Origin: Paenibacillus sp. FSL H8-0537
Lineage (GTDB): Bacteria > Bacillota > Bacilli > Paenibacillales > Paenibacillaceae
Reading direction: 5' to 3'
DNA: 64,000 nucleotides
NCBI RefSeq assembly: GCF_038051995.1
Contig: NZ_CP150290.1
Coordinates: forward strand, 6,293,501 to 6,357,500
Numbering within the stretch: position 1 is the first letter of the stretch; each line of letters starts with the position of its first letter. Shown here one piece after another: positions 1 to 8,290 of this stretch. The notes below the pieces were generated by a model. The model was not told the DNA's origin. It did not search any database and worked only from the letters and a program-made list of their open reading frames with translations. A program made the position numbers and the translations under genes.

Positions 1-872
1 TCAACGATACCGATGATTTCATGTTCGGTCTTAATAGCCATTGCTCCTGCGCGAGCAGCAACGAAAGCAGCTGTAGCGTGCGGCGTCGTGACGATGATTT
101 CTTTGCTTTGCGGGATGATCTGATGAACGTCCAGCGCCACATCGCCTGTTCCCGGCGGCAGATCAAGCAGCAAATAATCAAGCTGACCCCATTCGATTTC
201 GTCAAAAAAGTTGCGCAGCATTTTGCCCAGCATCGGGCCGCGCCATACGATTGGGCTGTTATCCTCGACAAAAAAGCCCATCGACATCACTTTCACCCCG
301 AATTTTTCAATCGGGATGACCCGCTCGTTCACGACCTGCGGGCGCTCTTCAATGCCCATCATATCGGGCACGCTGAAGCCGTAAATGTCGGCGTCGATAA
401 TGCCGACGCGCTTGCCCTTGCGAGCGAGAGCGACCGCGAGGTTCACGGTCACTGTGGATTTGCCGACGCCGCCCTTGCCGCTGGCGACGGCAATGAACTG
501 CACCCCGCTGCGGGCATCCAGCAGCGGGCTCGCCAGCCCGGCCCCGTGGCCTTGCACGGGGCCGGCGGCGCCTGCGCCTGCGGCAGCGGAGGCTTCGCCG
601 CCGCCGCTTGGCGCCCCGCGCTGCGCGGATGCATCCGCCGCAGCTGCGGGCTCTAGCGCACGAAACCGGCAATGCACGGTTTCGGCGCCCAGCCGCGCCA
701 ACGCTTCGCGCAGCGCGGCTTCCAGCGAGGGCTTCGCCTCCTCGCTGGCAATCAGGACCGTCAGTGAAACTTGACGGTCCTTCACCATCACATCGCGGAC
801 GGATACCTCGCCCGCCGTATATTGCGCCGTTACTGCTTCAACGGCTTCCAAAGCTTGCTCACGTGTTAACAT
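1..872 (-). CDS. mrp: Mrp/NBP35-family Fe-S cluster carrier ATPase (SalA/ApbC-like), cut by window edge
   Basis: About 290 codons are visible; the 3' end lies outside the window. Residues 1-75 form an N-terminal MIP18/DUF59-type domain starting MLTREQALEAVEAV. A long Ala/Gly/Pro linker (about 75-115) follows, then a deviant Walker A motif SGKGGVGKST near residue 131 and a downstream DADIYG motif, both typical of Mrp/ApbC P-loop ATPases. The family carries or transfers Fe-S clusters in the cytosol; the B. subtilis homologue SalA also acts as a regulator. The start is supported by AAGGTGGGG upstream of ATG at 872. The linker is very GC-rich compared with its surroundings, and its length varies in the family. 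It follows cwlD's neighbourhood as in B. subtilis. Confidence 0.93.
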   Translation of the reverse strand, partial: MLTREQALEAVEAVTAQYTAGEVSVRDVMVKDRQVSLTVLIASEEAKPSLEAALREALARLGAETVHCRFRALEPAAAADASAQRGAPSGGGEASAAAGAGAAGPVQGHGAGLASPLLDARSGVQFIAVASGKGGVGKSTVTVNLAVALARKGKRVGIIDADIYGFSVPDMMGIEERPQVVNERVIPIEKFGVKVMSMGFFVEDNSPIVWRGPMLGKMLRNFFDEIEWGQLDYLLLDLPPGTGDVALDVHQIIPQSKEIIVTTPHATAAFVAARAGAMAIKTEHEIIGIV

Positions 873-920
873 AGGATACGTCCCCACCTTTATGTATGCG
901 ATTACTGCTTATTAATAATG

Positions 921-929
921 ATTATAGCA
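921..929 (-). promoter_or_regulatory. extended -10 promoter of mrp
   Basis: The minus strand reads TGCTATAAT, an exact extended -10 element, about 50 bases upstream of the mrp start. No good -35 hexamer is seen at the normal distance, which is common for extended -10 promoters. Assignment is by sequence match only. Confidence 0.5.
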
Positions 930-1005
930 TAGTTAAGCAGCAACATTCATGGCTGTAACGTGTCGAAACGGTTTCATCCTTGTGGCGTGTCCTCTGCCGA
1001 AAGCA

Positions 1006-1821
1006 TCATTTTTCTCCAGCAGCGTATCTCAGCAGTCCTTGATAAATGGAAGCCGCGACCTTCCGCTGGTATTCCGAATCGGCCAGTCTGGCTGCTTCTC
1101 CTGGATTAGATAGAAAACCGACTTCAATTAAGGCGGTGGGCACATCCGTAATAGCTTTGAGCAAATAGACGGAATTTTCCGTTGCTGCGACGCGGCTCGT
1201 ATTTTCTAAATTGCGTTTAATCTCGTTTTGAATAGCAGCAGCAAGCAGCTTGCTGCCGCGATGATTAGCCGGATTGTAAAAGGTTTGCGCTCCTGACCAT
1301 TTGGCTGATGGAATACTGTTCATGTGTATGCTGACGACCAAATGCGGCTGGCTCTCCTTTATGACATTCACACGCTTATGCAGATCCTCCGTTTTCCGCC
1401 TGCTGTAGGTTTTCGTATCTGGAGCTGCGAGATCATAATCCCCTTCGCGCGTCATCACGACAAGCGCTCCCGCCTGCTGCAAATAATCGCGCAAATATAG
1501 CGCAATCGCCATATTCAAATCTTTTTCAACGACTCCCTGCTTGCTTACCGCCCCGCCGTCCACTCCCCCATGCCCAGCATCAAGCGCAATCGTTTTACCA
1601 GATAACGGCGTTGCCCACGTCTTCCATGTCCGTGCAGTCCGTTCATCTCCATAAGTAAGCAGCGTCCATACGAGTGCAATTGCCAGTACAGCAGCAGTCA
1701 AGCGCAGTGCTCCCTTTAGCGTTATCCAAACGACCCAGCGTCGTCCCCATCGGCGCAAAAAAACCACCCCGTCCTCCATCAAATAATAATCAGCACCAGC
1801 TTGGCCGGCGCTCATTATCAT
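1006..1821 (-). CDS. cwlD: N-acetylmuramoyl-L-alanine amidase CwlD (germination-related)
   Basis: Amidase_3-family zinc amidase. After a hydrophobic segment at about residues 41-57 (membrane anchor or signal), the catalytic domain begins with KTIALDAGHGG. The zinc ligands and catalytic residue are visible: His84 (AGHGG), Glu99 (VEKDLN), His166 (SIHMNS) and Glu233 (LIEVGFLSN). In sporulating Firmicutes CwlD works with the deacetylase PdaA to make muramic-delta-lactam in the spore cortex, which is needed for germination. Its place beside mrp matches B. subtilis cwlD-salA. The start is uncertain: no clear Shine-Dalgarno sequence precedes ATG at 1821, and an internal ATG at residue 15 (MEDGVV) would still include the hydrophobic segment. 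Confidence 0.92.
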   Translation of the reverse strand: MIMSAGQAGADYYLMEDGVVFLRRWGRRWVVWITLKGALRLTAAVLAIALVWTLLTYGDERTARTWKTWATPLSGKTIALDAGHGGVDGGAVSKQGVVEKDLNMAIALYLRDYLQQAGALVVMTREGDYDLAAPDTKTYSRRKTEDLHKRVNVIKESQPHLVVSIHMNSIPSAKWSGAQTFYNPANHRGSKLLAAAIQNEIKRNLENTSRVAATENSVYLLKAITDVPTALIEVGFLSNPGEAARLADSEYQRKVAASIYQGLLRYAAGEK

Positions 1822-1960
1822 CTATATGGGACGAGATGGTTATTTATGAGTGTGCTTCTGCACGTTCACAGTATCACACGATAAGACTTATTAGGTGACA
1901 GGCTGCTCCGCCATCTTCCTCATCTGGCTTCTCATGCTGTCCAGCCTTCTTCAGTAACGA

Positions 1961-2656
1961 TTATTTATGCAAGCCGCACTCTGTTTTTTCTTGTCCTGCC
2001 CAGCGTCCAGCGCGTGGGTCCTCACCTGGCATAACTTGACGCGTACAATATTCGCAGCCAATGCTCGGATAGTTTTGATCATGAAGCGGATTGTAAATGA
2101 CATCATTTTCGCGGATATAATTCCATACATCCTCCGATGTCCAATGGGCAATCGGGTTAAACTTGACCAACCCGAATTTTGTATCGTATTCGATTTTTTT
2201 CGCGTTGGCACGTGTTGGCGCCTGATCACGACGAATACCTGTAATCCATGCTTCGTATTGGGACAGAATCCGGGTAAGCGGCTCTACCTTACGAATGCTG
2301 CAGCATTGATTGGCATCTGACTTCCACAGCTCTTCGCCATATTGCGAAGCTTGCTGCTCCGGCGTAATTTTCGGCTTCACTTCTACGAATGGAATTCCTG
2401 GGTAGCGCTCGATCATACGATCGCGAGTCTCATACGTTTCTTTAAAATGAAAATCAGTATCGAGGTAGAAAATATCGGTTGTCGGGCTAACCTTCTGCAG
2501 CATGTCTACAAGCACGACATCCTCTGCACCGAAGCTGCAAGCAAAAGTCAGATTAGGAAATGTCGCCACAGCAAATGCAATAATCTCTTCTGGCGTTGCA
2601 TTTTCAAGCTCTACAGCCTGCTTGGCAATAAGCGCTTCCTTCTCAAAAAGGTTCAT
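1961..2656 (-). CDS. cysH: phosphoadenylyl/adenylyl-sulfate reductase (thioredoxin)
   Basis: Reduces (3'-phospho)adenylyl sulfate to sulfite in assimilatory sulfate reduction. The 231-residue protein has SFGAED (41-46) at the nucleotide-binding loop, a Cys-Cys pair at 118-119 and CEYC at 201-204. These four cysteines are the [4Fe-4S] ligands found in APS-type reductases. The C-terminal ECGLH carries the catalytic Cys227. The cluster cysteines suggest that it accepts APS. The start was set at ATG 2656 because GGAGGGAT lies just upstream; an in-frame upstream codon at 2737 falls in the promoter. The gene occupies the place of ybaJ between rpsI and cwlD in B. subtilis and has its own promoter. 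Confidence 0.95.
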   Translation of the reverse strand: MNLFEKEALIAKQAVELENATPEEIIAFAVATFPNLTFACSFGAEDVVLVDMLQKVSPTTDIFYLDTDFHFKETYETRDRMIERYPGIPFVEVKPKITPEQQASQYGEELWKSDANQCCSIRKVEPLTRILSQYEAWITGIRRDQAPTRANAKKIEYDTKFGLVKFNPIAHWTSEDVWNYIRENDVIYNPLHDQNYPSIGCEYCTRQVMPGEDPRAGRWAGQEKTECGLHK

Positions 2657-2708
2657 CGTTTTATCCCTCCGCATCAATTCCAAGTATATTGATCTGTATT
2701 TAAGTTTA

Positions 2709-2737
2709 ATTATACGTCGTCCAATAACAATCTTCAA
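2709..2737 (-). promoter_or_regulatory. sigma-A-type promoter of cysH
   Basis: The minus strand shows TTGAAG, a 17-base spacer and TATAAT, ending about 50 bases upstream of the cysH start. No regulator site was recognised. Confidence 0.65.
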
Positions 2738-2884
2738 TATCTAGTTTACTCCAAAATGAATTAAAGTTTGAATATCATCCAACAAAACGGGCTCCAAGTA
2801 CGCTTCTTCCCCTTGTCCCGTCTGACCCTAACCGTTCCACCTATTTCAGCTTCTTGGCATCACCCTTCACAAGCTTCAAAAACA

Positions 2885-2915
2885 ATAAAAAACCCCCGGC
2901 CAGAAGGCCAGGGGC
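2885..2915 (-). terminator. rho-independent terminator after rpsI
   Basis: On the minus strand CCCC-T-GGCC, loop TTCT, GGCC-GGGG is followed by six T residues. It lies 15 bases after the rpsI stop and ends the rplM-rpsI transcript. Confidence 0.9.
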
Positions 2916-2929
2916 TGTAAAACAATAGA

Positions 2930-3322
2930 TTAACGTTTCGAGAATTGTGGCGCGCGACGAGCCGCTTTAAGACCGTATTTTTTACGCTCTTTCATACGTG
3001 GGTCACGAGTCAAGAATCCAGCGCGTTTCAGAGCTGGACGGTATTCAGCGTCTACTTTCAGTAGAGCGCGGGAGATACCATGACGGATAGCGCCTGCTTG
3101 GCCGGACATACCGCCGCCGTTAGCAATAACCAATACATCATATTGCGTAAGCGTTTCTGTCAGGTTAAGCGGTTGTTTAACGATTAGTTTCAATGTTTCC
3201 AAACCGAAGTATTCGTTGATATCACGTTTGTTAATGATGATTCGTCCTTCACCTGGCACGAGACGTACACGTGCAACAGAGTGTTTACGACGACCCGTTC
3301 CATAGTATTGCACTTGAGCCAT
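2930..3322 (-). CDS. rpsI: 30S ribosomal protein S9 (uS9)
   Basis: 130 residues, the usual length. It begins with the [16 protein letters not shown] block characteristic of uS9 and ends APQFSKR; this basic tail reaches the P site and contacts the tRNA anticodon stem in known ribosome structures. It sits 20 bases after rplM and shares its transcript; a strong terminator follows. The rplM-rpsI pair is conserved across bacteria. Confidence 0.99.
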   Translation of the reverse strand: MAQVQYYGTGRRKHSVARVRLVPGEGRIIINKRDINEYFGLETLKLIVKQPLNLTETLTQYDVLVIANGGGMSGQAGAIRHGISRALLKVDAEYRPALKRAGFLTRDPRMKERKKYGLKAARRAPQFSKR

Positions 3323-3342
3323 GAAACTGTCCTCCCCTTTAA

Positions 3343-3780
3343 TTACCCGCGAAGTTCGTAAACTTCAGGATTTTGTGCTTGGTGCGGATGTACCGAACCA
3401 GCGTATGCTTTAAGTCTAAGCTTCATTTTGTTACCTTGACGTGTTTTTGGCAACATGCCGTGAACAGCCAATTCGATAACGCGATCAGGCTTTTTGTCGA
3501 TCATAACGTTAGCCGGTGTAACTTTCAAACCACCGGAGTACATCGAGTGACGGTAGTACATTTTGTCTGTCAGTTTTTTACCTGTCAGAACGATTTTTTC
3601 AGCGTTGATTACGATAACGAAATCGCCTGTATCAACGTGAGGTGTAAATTGCGGCTTGTGTTTGCCACGGATCAAGCTAGCTGCTTCGCTTGCCAGACGA
3701 CCGAGGGTTTTACCTTCCGCATCAATGATGTACCATTTACGTTCAACTTCATTTGGCTTAGCCATATAGGTGGTACGCAT
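3343..3780 (-). CDS. rplM: 50S ribosomal protein L13 (uL13)
   Basis: 145 residues, the same length as in B. subtilis, with the family blocks [19 protein letters not shown] near the start and PHVDTGD and GMLPK further on. It is an early-assembly protein binding 23S rRNA. ATG at 3780 is preceded by GGAGGATCT. It is first in a two-gene rplM-rpsI unit. The short distance between the candidate promoter at 3844-3852 and the start leaves no room for the L13 leader structure known from some Firmicutes. Confidence 0.99.
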   Translation of the reverse strand: MRTTYMAKPNEVERKWYIIDAEGKTLGRLASEAASLIRGKHKPQFTPHVDTGDFVIVINAEKIVLTGKKLTDKMYYRHSMYSGGLKVTPANVMIDKKPDRVIELAVHGMLPKTRQGNKMKLRLKAYAGSVHPHQAQNPEVYELRG

Positions 3781-3843
3781 GGAGATCCTCCTTCATTCGC
3801 TTACGTTTAAAATTTAATTTTATCAAAGAACGTTTCCGTTCGA

Positions 3844-3852
3844 TTTATAACA
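3844..3852 (-). promoter_or_regulatory. possible extended -10 promoter of rplM-rpsI
   Basis: The minus strand reads TGTTATAAA, an extended -10-like element about 60 bases upstream of rplM. The -35 region is poor (TTGGCA lies only 11 bases away), so the call is tentative. Transcription from upstream may also reach rplM. Confidence 0.35.
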
Positions 3853-3964
3853 GTTATTGCTGCCAAGTTTGTGACGATCTCAGTCGGGGCTGTGGGATAG
3901 CCACTAAGAAAGCACAAGTTATATATTACTATATAAAGTGGCCTAAAGCAAGCAGTTTGTACGA

Positions 3965-4723
3965 TTAACTTCTTAGTTCATCCGGATATTCAACTTCGAC
4001 CAGCGTAAGGCCATGAGGCATTGCAGTTGGGCCAGCCAAAGACCTGCTTTTGCCTTCTAATATGCGCTTCATATCTTCCGGCTTCAGCTTGCCTTGCCCC
4101 ACCCATAGCAGTGTACCCATAATAACCCGCACCATATTGTACAAAAAACCGTTGCCGGTCACGTACATATGAAGCTTGCTGCCCTGCTGCTCAAAATATG
4201 CCTCATAAATCGTTCTTATATGATGCGGCTTTGTCGAATGAATAGATGTGAAAGAAGTAAAATCATGCTCGCCAATCACATAGGGAAGTGCCTTCGCCAT
4301 AGCCTCTGCATCTAAGCGCATCGGATAATGAAAGCAGTACTCGCGGGTGAATACATCCGGGAACTTGCCACGATCTATCGAATAACGATACGTTTTTCGT
4401 TTGGCCGAGCGCCGGGAATGAAAATGCTCCGGCACCTCGAACGCCTCCAAAATAACAATATCCTTCGGCAGCCTCGTATTCAGCGCAATAGCCCATCTCT
4501 CCGCAGGTATGACGGATTTCGTATGAAAATTGAACACCTGGCCCATAGCATGAACGCCTGCATCTGTCCGGCCCGAGCCAATGATATTAATCTCCTCACC
4601 CGTAAGTACCTTTAACGATTTCTCAATCTCCTGCTGCACCGTTCTGAGATGCGGCTCCAGCTGAGATTGGAAGCCATTAAACTGCGCCCCATCGTAGCTA
4701 ACCTTTACTGCAATATTTCGCAT
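3965..4723 (-). CDS. truA: tRNA pseudouridine(38-40) synthase TruA
   Basis: Isomerises uridines 38-40 in the anticodon arm of many tRNAs. The 252-residue sequence starts with KVSYDGAQFNGFQSQ. It carries the catalytic motif GSGRTDAGVHAMGQ, with the nucleophilic aspartate at about residue 54, and a conserved FLYNMVRVIMGTLL segment near 195. It lies between the rplQ and rplM units, as in Bacilli. In B. subtilis the three ecf genes directly precede truA; here a 620-base repeat-rich gap does. Confidence 0.97.
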   Translation of the reverse strand: MRNIAVKVSYDGAQFNGFQSQLEPHLRTVQQEIEKSLKVLTGEEINIIGSGRTDAGVHAMGQVFNFHTKSVIPAERWAIALNTRLPKDIVILEAFEVPEHFHSRRSAKRKTYRYSIDRGKFPDVFTREYCFHYPMRLDAEAMAKALPYVIGEHDFTSFTSIHSTKPHHIRTIYEAYFEQQGSKLHMYVTGNGFLYNMVRVIMGTLLWVGQGKLKPEDMKRILEGKSRSLAGPTAMPHGLTLVEVEYPDELRS

Positions 4724-4740
4724 GTGGAATTCCTCCCAGA

Positions 4741-4825
4741 CCCTCGAGAGGGCTTCTAGCCAAACCTTTAAAGGTTTCTATCCCAAACTCTCAACCGAGA
4801 GTCTACCCAAACCTTCAAAGGCTTT
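4741..4825. repeat. two tandem units of paired short palindromes
   Basis: Four small inverted repeats follow one another: CCCTC/GAGGG at 4741-4752, the perfect palindrome AAACCTTTAAAGGTTT at 4762-4777, ACTCTC/GAGAGT at 4787-4802, and AAACCTT/AAGG-TTT at 4809-4825. They form two units of about 45 bases, each a CTC..GAG hairpin plus an AACCTT..AAGG hairpin. No function recognised. The block directly precedes truA. Confidence 0.7.
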
Positions 4826-4936
4826 CCAACCTCTTGCTCCCTCAAGCCTTTGCTGCATCCATTAAAACTGCACGGCAGCTCCTGCTTCGCAGCAACTACT
4901 GGAGGTGTCCTCCATTGACGCTCTAAGCAAAGCTGA

Positions 4937-4999
4937 GCAGCAGGAAATTTTTAGACATAGTGTGCCTGAGTAAGTATTAGGGAACACTACGTCTGCTGC
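4937..4999. repeat. imperfect hairpin in the truA-rplQ gap
   Basis: The outer arms GCAGCAG and CTGCTGC enclose inner arms GACATAGTGT and ACACTACGTC, which pair with one mismatch. There is no T tract, so it does not look like a terminator. It belongs to a 620-base non-coding stretch (4724-5343) packed with inverted repeats and without a credible gene. Confidence 0.6.
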
Positions 5000-5043
5000 C
5001 TTCCTGGCCCTCAGGCCGCGTTTATTTGCGGCTTGTGAGGCTC

Positions 5044-5280
5044 GGGCTGGGCGAAGCGAGGCTGGGTGGTAGAGTGATGTGCTTTGGAGAGGGGATGGGA
5101 GTGGAGTGAAAGGTTTGGAGCTGGAGAAGCGAAGCGTTCGTCTTTGTTGTCTGATTTAAACCGCTAAGCGCTAGTTATTAATAATCAGACAACAACAACG
5201 ATCGTAAGCCCATACCTTTCACGGAACGCCCACCCCGCCCAAAGCTTCACACTATCATCAGCCGACGCGAAGCCAAACAT
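5044..5280. repeat. long imperfect inverted repeat, family 2 copy 1
   Basis: The two halves are imperfect reverse complements over more than 200 bases. The innermost arms are perfect for 13 bp (5144-5156 with 5183-5195). The next level, GTGAAAGGTTTGG at 5106-5118, pairs with 5210-5222 at 12 of 13 positions. The left arm contains GCTGGAGAAGCG-AAGCGTTCG (5120-5140) and the right arm CGATCGTAAGC. Both elements recur in the same arrangement, reversed, at 48084-48262. No open reading frame or transposase is present; it resembles a MITE-like or REP-like intergenic element. Confidence 0.8.
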
Positions 5281-5305
5281 CCCTGCAATCACAAAAGCCA
5301 GCAAA

Positions 5306-5337
5306 TAAAAAAAGGTGGCCTCGAGGGTCCACCCTTT
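5306..5337 (-). terminator. rho-independent terminator after rplQ
   Basis: The minus strand shows AAAGG-GTGG pairing with CCAC-CTTTT, followed by a run of seven T, starting six bases after the rplQ stop. It closes the S10-spc-alpha transcript. Confidence 0.85.
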
Positions 5338-5343
5338 CTCATG

Positions 5344-5709
5344 TTACGCGCGGTCTACCAGTTCCAAATATACCATTGGCGCAGCGTCGCCACGGCGAGG
5401 TCCTAGTTTCAAAATCCGCGTGTATCCGCCCGGACGCTCCGAGTAACGGGGGCCCAGCTCCGAGAACAATTTTTGGATTGCATCCTGCTCTCCATCGATT
5501 GTTTCACGACGCACGTAAGCTGCTACTTGACGACGAGCGTGCAAGTCGCCTTGCTTCGCTTTCGTGATTAGCTTTTCAGCGATCGAACGAACCTCTTTCG
5601 CTTTTGCTTCCGTTGTTTGAATACGCTCATAAAGGAAAAGGTCAGTAACGAGGTCACGGAACAATGCTTTCCGCGCGCTAGCGTTACGGCCTAGTTTTTG
5701 ATATGCCAT
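5344..5709 (-). CDS. rplQ: 50S ribosomal protein L17 (bL17)
   Basis: 121 residues, close to the 120 of B. subtilis. It has the conserved start [20 protein letters not shown], then [16 protein letters not shown] and a [17 protein letters not shown] segment. It binds 23S rRNA near the peptide exit tunnel. Last gene of the long ribosomal cluster, 42 bases after rpoA and just before a terminator. This rpoA-rplQ pairing is nearly universal in bacteria. Confidence 0.99.
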   Translation of the reverse strand: MAYQKLGRNASARKALFRDLVTDLFLYERIQTTEAKAKEVRSIAEKLITKAKQGDLHARRQVAAYVRRETIDGEQDAIQKLFSELGPRYSERPGGYTRILKLGPRRGDAAPMVYLELVDRA

Positions 5710-5751
5710 CTTGATTTTCCCTCCCTTGCCTGTAGTCTAGACTAATTGATG

Positions 5752-6696
5752 CTACTCTTCCATGCGCAGGCCAAGACCCAGTTCTTCCAGCTTCTCTTGA
5801 ACTTCCTCAAGCGACTTGCGGCCCAGGTTGCGAACCTTCATCATGTCCTCTTCGGATTTCGTAATCAGCTCTTGAACGGTATTGATTCCTGCACGCTTCA
5901 AGCAGTTGTATGAACGTACGGAAAGATCGAGTTCTTCGATAGTCATCTCCAGAACTTTCTCTTTTTTGTCTTCTTCCTTCTCCACCATAATCTCGGCATC
6001 TTTCGCTTCGTCAGTCAAGCCAACGAATAGATCCAAATGCTCAGTCAAGATTTTAGCGCCGAGGCTTACAGCCTCTTCCGGACGAATACTTCCGTCAGTC
6101 CAAACTTCCAGCGTAAGCTTATCATAGTTAGTCACTTGACCAACACGAGTATTCTCCACACTGTAATTTACACGTGTAATTGGCGTGTAAATCGAATCAA
6201 CCGGGATGACTCCAATCGGTTGATCTTCCCTTTTGTTACGGTCCGCTTGCACATATCCGCGTCCCCGATTAGCAAAAACACGCATATGGAGCCGCGCGCC
6301 GGAGGCCAAGGTGGCGATGTGAAGATCAGGGTTCAAAATCTCGACATCGCTGTCAGCACGAATATCGCCCGCCGTAACGATTCCTTCGCCTTCAGCGTCG
6401 ATTTCCAAAACCTTCTCTTCATCGGAGTGGATTTTCAACGAGAGGCCCTTCAGGTTCAGAATGATTTCAGTTACGTCTTCCATCACTCCTGGAACTGTAG
6501 AGAACTCGTGAAGCACTCCGTCGATCTGAACGGAAGTAACAGCTGCACCCGGCAAAGACGACAACAAAATTCGGCGAAGCGAATTTCCAAGCGTCGTGCC
6601 GTAGCCACGCTCGAGCGGCTCAACAATGAACCGTCCGTAAGTCCCATCCTCGTTCAAATCCACGGTCTCGATTTTCGGCTTTTCGATCTCAATCAC
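5752..6696 (-). CDS. rpoA: RNA polymerase alpha subunit
   Basis: 314 residues, identical in length to B. subtilis RpoA. The N-terminal dimerisation domain (about 1-228) includes the block [18 protein letters not shown], which organises beta and beta' assembly. An acidic or lysine-rich linker ([12 protein letters not shown]) leads to the C-terminal domain (about 245-314), with helix-hairpin-helix sequence [18 protein letters not shown] and [10 protein letters not shown], which binds UP elements and activators. It lies between rpsK and rplQ as in other Bacilli. Confidence 0.99.
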   Translation of the reverse strand: MIEIEKPKIETVDLNEDGTYGRFIVEPLERGYGTTLGNSLRRILLSSLPGAAVTSVQIDGVLHEFSTVPGVMEDVTEIILNLKGLSLKIHSDEEKVLEIDAEGEGIVTAGDIRADSDVEILNPDLHIATLASGARLHMRVFANRGRGYVQADRNKREDQPIGVIPVDSIYTPITRVNYSVENTRVGQVTNYDKLTLEVWTDGSIRPEEAVSLGAKILTEHLDLFVGLTDEAKDAEIMVEKEEDKKEKVLEMTIEELDLSVRSYNCLKRAGINTVQELITKSEEDMMKVRNLGRKSLEEVQEKLEELGLGLRMEE

Positions 6697-6822
6697 TAAT
6701 AGTACCCTCCTTCAAACGTCGCTCCGTTACCATACCGTATCTTAAGTCAAATCTCGTAGTATGCCAAACCTTCACAACCATTATTCACAAGTTGCTGTCA
6801 TTTGATACCACAGTGGATCTAA

Positions 6823-7218
6823 CTATACGCGACGACGTTTTGGTGGACGGCATCCGTTATGAGGCACTGGAGTAACGTCTTTAATCAGGTTAACTTCTAG
6901 ACCTGCTGCTTGAAGCGAACGAATAGCTGCTTCACGACCAGCGCCTGGACCTTTAACCATAACCTCAACGGTTTTCATGCCATGTTCCATTGCTGCTTTA
7001 GCTGCAGTTTCAGCTGCCATTTGAGCTGCGAAAGGTGTGCTTTTACGCGAACCTCTGAAACCCATGTTACCGGAGCTTGCCCAAGAGATTGCATTGCCGT
7101 GAGGGTCCGTAATTGTAACAATCGTGTTATTGAAAGTCGAGCGAATGTGAGCGACGCCAGACTCAATATTTTTCCGATCACGACGTTTTGTACGAACGAC
7201 TTTTTTCGGTTTTGCCAT
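6823..7218 (-). CDS. rpsK: 30S ribosomal protein S11 (uS11)
   Basis: 131 residues. Contains the family blocks [30 protein letters not shown] and the basic C-terminus CRPPKRRRV. It contributes to the platform of the 30S subunit near the mRNA exit. Separated by 19 bases from rpsM upstream and 126 bases from rpoA downstream, consistent with a shared alpha-operon transcript. Confidence 0.99.
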   Translation of the reverse strand: MAKPKKVVRTKRRDRKNIESGVAHIRSTFNNTIVTITDPHGNAISWASSGNMGFRGSRKSTPFAAQMAAETAAKAAMEHGMKTVEVMVKGPGAGREAAIRSLQAAGLEVNLIKDVTPVPHNGCRPPKRRRV

Positions 7219-7237
7219 TATCCTATTTCACCTCTTC

Positions 7238-7606
7238 TTATTTCTTTTTGTTAGCTACAGTCCGACGAGGACCTTTACGCGTACGCGCATTTGTTTTCGT
7301 GCGTTGACCGCGAACAGGCAAACCACGACGGTGACGAACACCACGGTAACATCCGATTTCAATCAGACGTTTGATGTTAAGCGAAATTTCACGACGCAGG
7401 TCGCCTTCCACTTTAACGGATTTGTCAATTGCTTCACGAATTTTCGCAAGCTCATCTTCTGTCAAATCACGAACACGAGTGTCCGCGTTAACGCCAGTTG
7501 TGCTCAAGATTTTTTGTGAAGTCACTTTGCCAACACCGAAAATGTATGTCAGAGCGATTTCGACGCGCTTATCACGCGGCAAGTCTACACCAGCTATACG
7601 TGCCAT
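7238..7606 (-). CDS. rpsM: 30S ribosomal protein S13 (uS13)
   Basis: 122 residues. The start [26 protein letters not shown] is the family signature; the helix-turn region and the basic tail [16 protein letters not shown] contact 16S rRNA and the P-site tRNA. Lies 18 bases downstream of rpmJ in the alpha operon. Confidence 0.99.
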   Translation of the reverse strand: MARIAGVDLPRDKRVEIALTYIFGVGKVTSQKILSTTGVNADTRVRDLTEDELAKIREAIDKSVKVEGDLRREISLNIKRLIEIGCYRGVRHRRGLPVRGQRTKTNARTRKGPRRTVANKKK

Positions 7607-7624
7607 AGGCCGTTATCCCTCCTT

Positions 7625-7998
<374 letters not shown>

Positions 7999-8001
7999 CC
8001 G

Positions 8002-8283
8002 TCATTCTCCTTTCGCATGTGCAAACTTCTGTATAACATAACGTAACTTGGTATTGGTCACCCTGCCTGATTCAAGCAAGCTGTTTACAACTTCGCTGCT
8101 TATAACAGGCTGTAACTCGAGATGCAGAACGTTCTTCTTCTTCGGCGAGTCAAAGCGCCGCTTATCGCCATCTACAATCATAACGAAACGTTCGTCAATG
8201 ATGGATATGACGACCGCATAGCTGTCTTCATCCTTGCCCCGAAGCACTTTGACAATTTGGCCTACCTGCGCGAATTTATCCAT
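8002..8283 (-). CDS. KOW-domain RNA-binding protein (L14e-like)
   Basis: 93 residues. The N-terminal part (VGQIVKVLRGKDEDSYAVVISIIDERFVMIVDGDKRRFDSP is the relevant region, residues 7-47) resembles the KOW/SH3-like fold of archaeal and eukaryotic L14e, an RNA-binding module. Small proteins of this type occupy the map-infA gap in many Bacilli (YbzG in B. subtilis). The role is unestablished; ribosome or rRNA binding is inferred from the fold and context. It begins seven bases after map and stops three before infA. Confidence 0.85.
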   Translation of the reverse strand: MDKFAQVGQIVKVLRGKDEDSYAVVISIIDERFVMIVDGDKRRFDSPKKKNVLHLELQPVISSEVVNSLLESGRVTNTKLRYVIQKFAHAKGE

Positions 8284-8290
8284 CTCTGGC

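Noticed and set aside
21..874. Several frames on both strands at the window start
   Set aside because: Shadows of mrp, kept open by its GC-rich linker.
2738..2880. Possible gene fragment or riboswitch between rpsI and cysH
   Set aside because: Only a short frame end and no structured motif could be seen.
4724..5343. CRISPR array in the repeat-rich gap
   Set aside because: Repeats are palindromic and of unequal length without regular unique spacers; no cas gene nearby.
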